A stretch of 64,000 nucleotides of DNA from Polytrichum commune (taxonomy: Eukaryota; Streptophyta; Polytrichopsida; Polytrichales; Polytrichaceae). Every line of letters starts with the position of its first letter. Position 1 is the stretch's first letter. A program made the position numbers and the translations under genes. The DNA lies in assembly GCA_950295325.1 (NCBI GenBank), contig OX485805.1, forward strand, positions 40,473,501 to 40,537,500. The letters are read 5' to 3'. This document shows positions 61,753 through 64,000 of this stretch, one piece after another. Under the pieces are notes generated by a model. The model had not been told where the DNA came from and ran no database searches. It was given only the letters and a program-made list of their open reading frames with translations.

Positions 61753-64000
61753 CTAGGAGGCATACCCAGTGCCAGGGGGAACAGGTTGCTGCCTGTCCCA
61801 CCCTCCTCTGTCACGACCACCTCCATAATGTGGGCCACGACCCCCTCGATCCTGCCAGCGCCCACGTCCTCTATCTCCTCCTCTATCTTGTCGCGGACCA
61901 CCCCAGCCCCCTTGCGGTGGCCGAGGATTGTAGCCTCCATCAGTACCTGAGTGAATCATGTATCGTTATGATTATTGACCCTTAAAGGACCAGGGGTGTG
62001 TTTATACGAATACAAATGGTACTGAAATAATGTCTTATTTCTATGAGATTGAATCCATAATTAGCACAACCTATTGAAAAGAGGAAGAGAAACTAAAGTC
62101 ATATGTGGCAATGATGATTAGATTTACATGGTATAAACTTAAATCTAGGTCATTCATACAACTCAAATCCCCCTATATCCAATTTACAAATAGGTAGTCC
62201 CTGAATGGAATGATGCATATATGAGGGTAACATTTGATCCTTTAACAATAAAAGAAAAATAATCTTCAACCCCTCCATATGACACCTTGAATCCCAGAAT
62301 GGGCCTCTCAGACCTTTAAGGGCTAAAGTTCCCCAAGGTATCAATTCCACGAGAAAAAGGAACTTCTCACCACCTGTTAGAGTTGCTCATGAAGACTTCC
62401 TGATGGTAGCTTTTAAGGGTAGGAGCTATTACAAGGAAAACAAGAACAGGTCTTGTGCATCCCAAACCTACCCATGAACACCATGGATATTAAAGATAGC
62501 CAAATCTTCAACATAAAAACAGTGACCCAAAACTTCAAAGGGGTTGAGCTCCATGAATATACACAACTGGTGACCTCTTCAATGAGAAATCAGAATTCAA
62601 CAAAGCTCCTACCTGGAGCTGCTTCTGGTTGATCCCACCCACCACCAGCAGTACTTCCACTACCTCCAGCACCCCACCCCTCTGCTGATGGGGATATTGC
62701 ACCCCAATCAGGTCCACCTTCTGGTACACTTTCCTTCTCTTCTGTTGTATCCCAACCAGATTTTTCCGTAGACTCTGAATCTTTATGTCTGGGTTCAGCC
62801 CATGGATCACTGTTTGAAGGCACTGGATCCTCTTTCCAGCCAGCAGCAGTTTTAGGAACTGTATCATCTTTGGCATCACTCCAGCCGCTTGATTTTCTCC
62901 CCCCATTGTTCTCACCTGAAGGGCTTGGTCCAGGAACCCCTCTGGAGCTCTTCTCACTGCTCCAACCACCACCACTGGTATCCTCTGCTCTAAACTCACT
63001 ACCTGGCGCAGCAGGTTCAGCAGATGCATCCCAGTCACCTCCTGAGGGGGTGATTTCTCCTGCACAATTTGACAATGTTAGGAGTTGATATATCCCAACT
63101 TCACACATCATAATGAAGGAAGACAAAACACTAAAGTTGAAGAGTCTACTGTGATATCTGATTCATCACACATCCACCTGCAGGAGGTGCTCGTGCAGGA
63201 GTCCCAGCCTGGGTACTTTGCCCAAGAGAAGACGCCTCCCAATTGTTAACTCCATTGCCACTTCGTGAGGGGGTACTGCCACCCTCCTTCCAACCACCAG
63301 GAGCAGGCTTCCTTGCTGGTGAAGCTGATATATCAGAACTCCAACCATTTGACTTTACACCCCCACGTCCACCTCCACCTTGGTCCCAACCCCCTCTATC
63401 ACGACCTCCTCCGCCTCGTCCACCTTGATTCCAACCACTGTCTCGAGCCCCACCTCGTCCACTGAACCCACCTTGGCCTCCTGCTTGAGCAGGATCCCAT
63501 CCACTTGAAGCTGGCATGCTAGCCCACCCATCCCCTGTTCCCCCCTCCACATTCGTCCCGCTATCCCAACCAATATTGCCGGCTGTTCCACTCCTTGCAT
63601 TTCCACTTTTGTCCCCCCAGTTACTACCTCCTGCAACGCTGCTATCCCAAGCTCCTCCACCACCACTTCCTGTGACTGTGCCTTTGTCCCAAACCCCTTC
63701 TCGAGAGGATCCGCCCGAATTCTCCCAGCCCCCCCGACCAGAACCTCCACTCTTATCCCAGCCACTTCTGGAAGAAGGATCAGTGTCCCACCCACTGCTG
63801 GTGCCTCCATTATCTGCACCTGAGCGACCACTTCCTTTATCCCAACCAGAGTTTCCACTTCCCCGACCACCCCAAGCCCCCCTTCCCCAACCACCACCGC
63901 TGCCCCTGGAGTTCCCACCCCGATCTCCCCAGCTCATTCTTGAATCGTAACCAGAACCACCTGAATCAGACGGCTTCCGAGAGCCTGCACTGTATCCATA
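61753..64000 (-). CDS. WG/GW-rich protein, C-terminal part; probable SPT5-like/KTF1 Argonaute-binding protein
   Basis: Three minus-strand exons are visible: 63178 to beyond 64000, 62613-63059 and 61753-61946. Introns are GT-AG and phases match (G|GA and G|GT), giving 487 C-terminal residues. The frame is open to the window edge, so the N-terminus is missing. The ATG at 63937 lies inside the frame (preceded by SGSGYDSR-type sequence) and is not taken as the start. About 24 tryptophans are next to glycine (GWDKGSG, GWDTD, GWSSD, GWKEG), mixed with Ser/Gly spacers, and the last exon is an RGG-like tail (GGRDRGGWDRQQ) ending PPGTGYAS. WG/GW platforms (AGO hooks) bind Argonautes; in plants they occur in KTF1/SPT5L and the Pol V subunit NRPE1, both of the RNA-directed DNA methylation pathway. 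The repeat style fits KTF1/SPT5L better, but no KOW/NGN domain is in view, so this stays an inference. Another Gly/Trp-rich RNA-binding protein is possible. Confidence 0.6.

Noticed and set aside
63355-63918. 187-aa minus-strand frame rich in Val/Gly
   Set aside because: A shifted frame of the WG/GW exon; only the other frame continues across the introns in phase and reaches the window edge.
63516-63950. 144-aa Pro/Leu-rich plus-strand frame
   Set aside because: It is the antisense shadow of the Gly/Trp-rich coding exon.
1-64000. tRNA genes
   Set aside because: No cloverleaf with a GGTTCGAATCC-type T arm and matching acceptor stem was found by eye; a tRNAscan-SE run would be decisive.

Overview
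This is a stretch of land-plant nuclear DNA. It carries intron-rich genes with GT-AG splice sites, plant-type ATR and CPSF73-I proteins, a plant-specific OVATE protein, and AT-rich gene-poor DNA full of small non-autonomous transposons. No bacterial, organellar or viral genome features were seen. A very large OVATE protein with an intron hints at a non-seed plant (bryophyte, lycophyte or fern), but the sequence does not settle this.

Layout. (1) 1-9.1 kb holds no convincing gene, only repeat copies, microsatellites and a possible Tigger/pogo transposase tail, ending in a four-copy 74-bp minisatellite. (2) 9.2-11.5 kb is a GC- and CT/GA-rich leader with a G4 motif and a ~420-bp tandem duplication, upstream of (3) a two-exon gene (11.56-15.73 kb, +) encoding a 1305-aa protein with a C-terminal OVATE domain. 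(4) 15.8-20.8 kb is repetitive: ~237-bp tandem units, an ACTAAAT-ended MITE family, and a Tourist-like MITE with a TTA target duplication inserted in an older repeat. (5) A four-exon TMEM128-like membrane protein gene lies at 22.6-25.05 kb (+). (6) CPSF73-I, the pre-mRNA 3'-end endonuclease (seven exons, minus strand, 27.1-30.8 kb), is head-to-head with (7) a complete ATR checkpoint kinase gene (25 exons, 32.6-53.7 kb, +, 2802 aa). (8) 53.7-61.75 kb is gene-poor repeat DNA. (9) 61.75-64.0 kb (minus) is the C-terminal end of a WG/GW-rich protein, probably an SPT5-like/KTF1-type Argonaute-binding protein; its 5' part lies beyond the window.

The genes do not form one pathway. ATR (replication-stress signalling) and CPSF73-I (mRNA 3' processing) share a ~1.8-kb divergent promoter interval with two telo-box motifs. 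I rebuilt every exon chain by hand, and all junctions keep the reading frame: OVATE 1305 aa, TMEM128-like 174 aa, CPSF73-I 680 aa, ATR 2802 aa.

The most notable structures are in and around ATR. Six of its 24 introns each carry one copy of the same ~340-bp palindromic MITE family. One intron carries a 119-bp 5S rRNA-derived sequence. A 179-bp tandem duplication copied the start of exon 14, and the upstream copy has lost its AG acceptor. I found no clearly novel multi-gene system. The window looks like conserved housekeeping genes in a transposon-rich setting.
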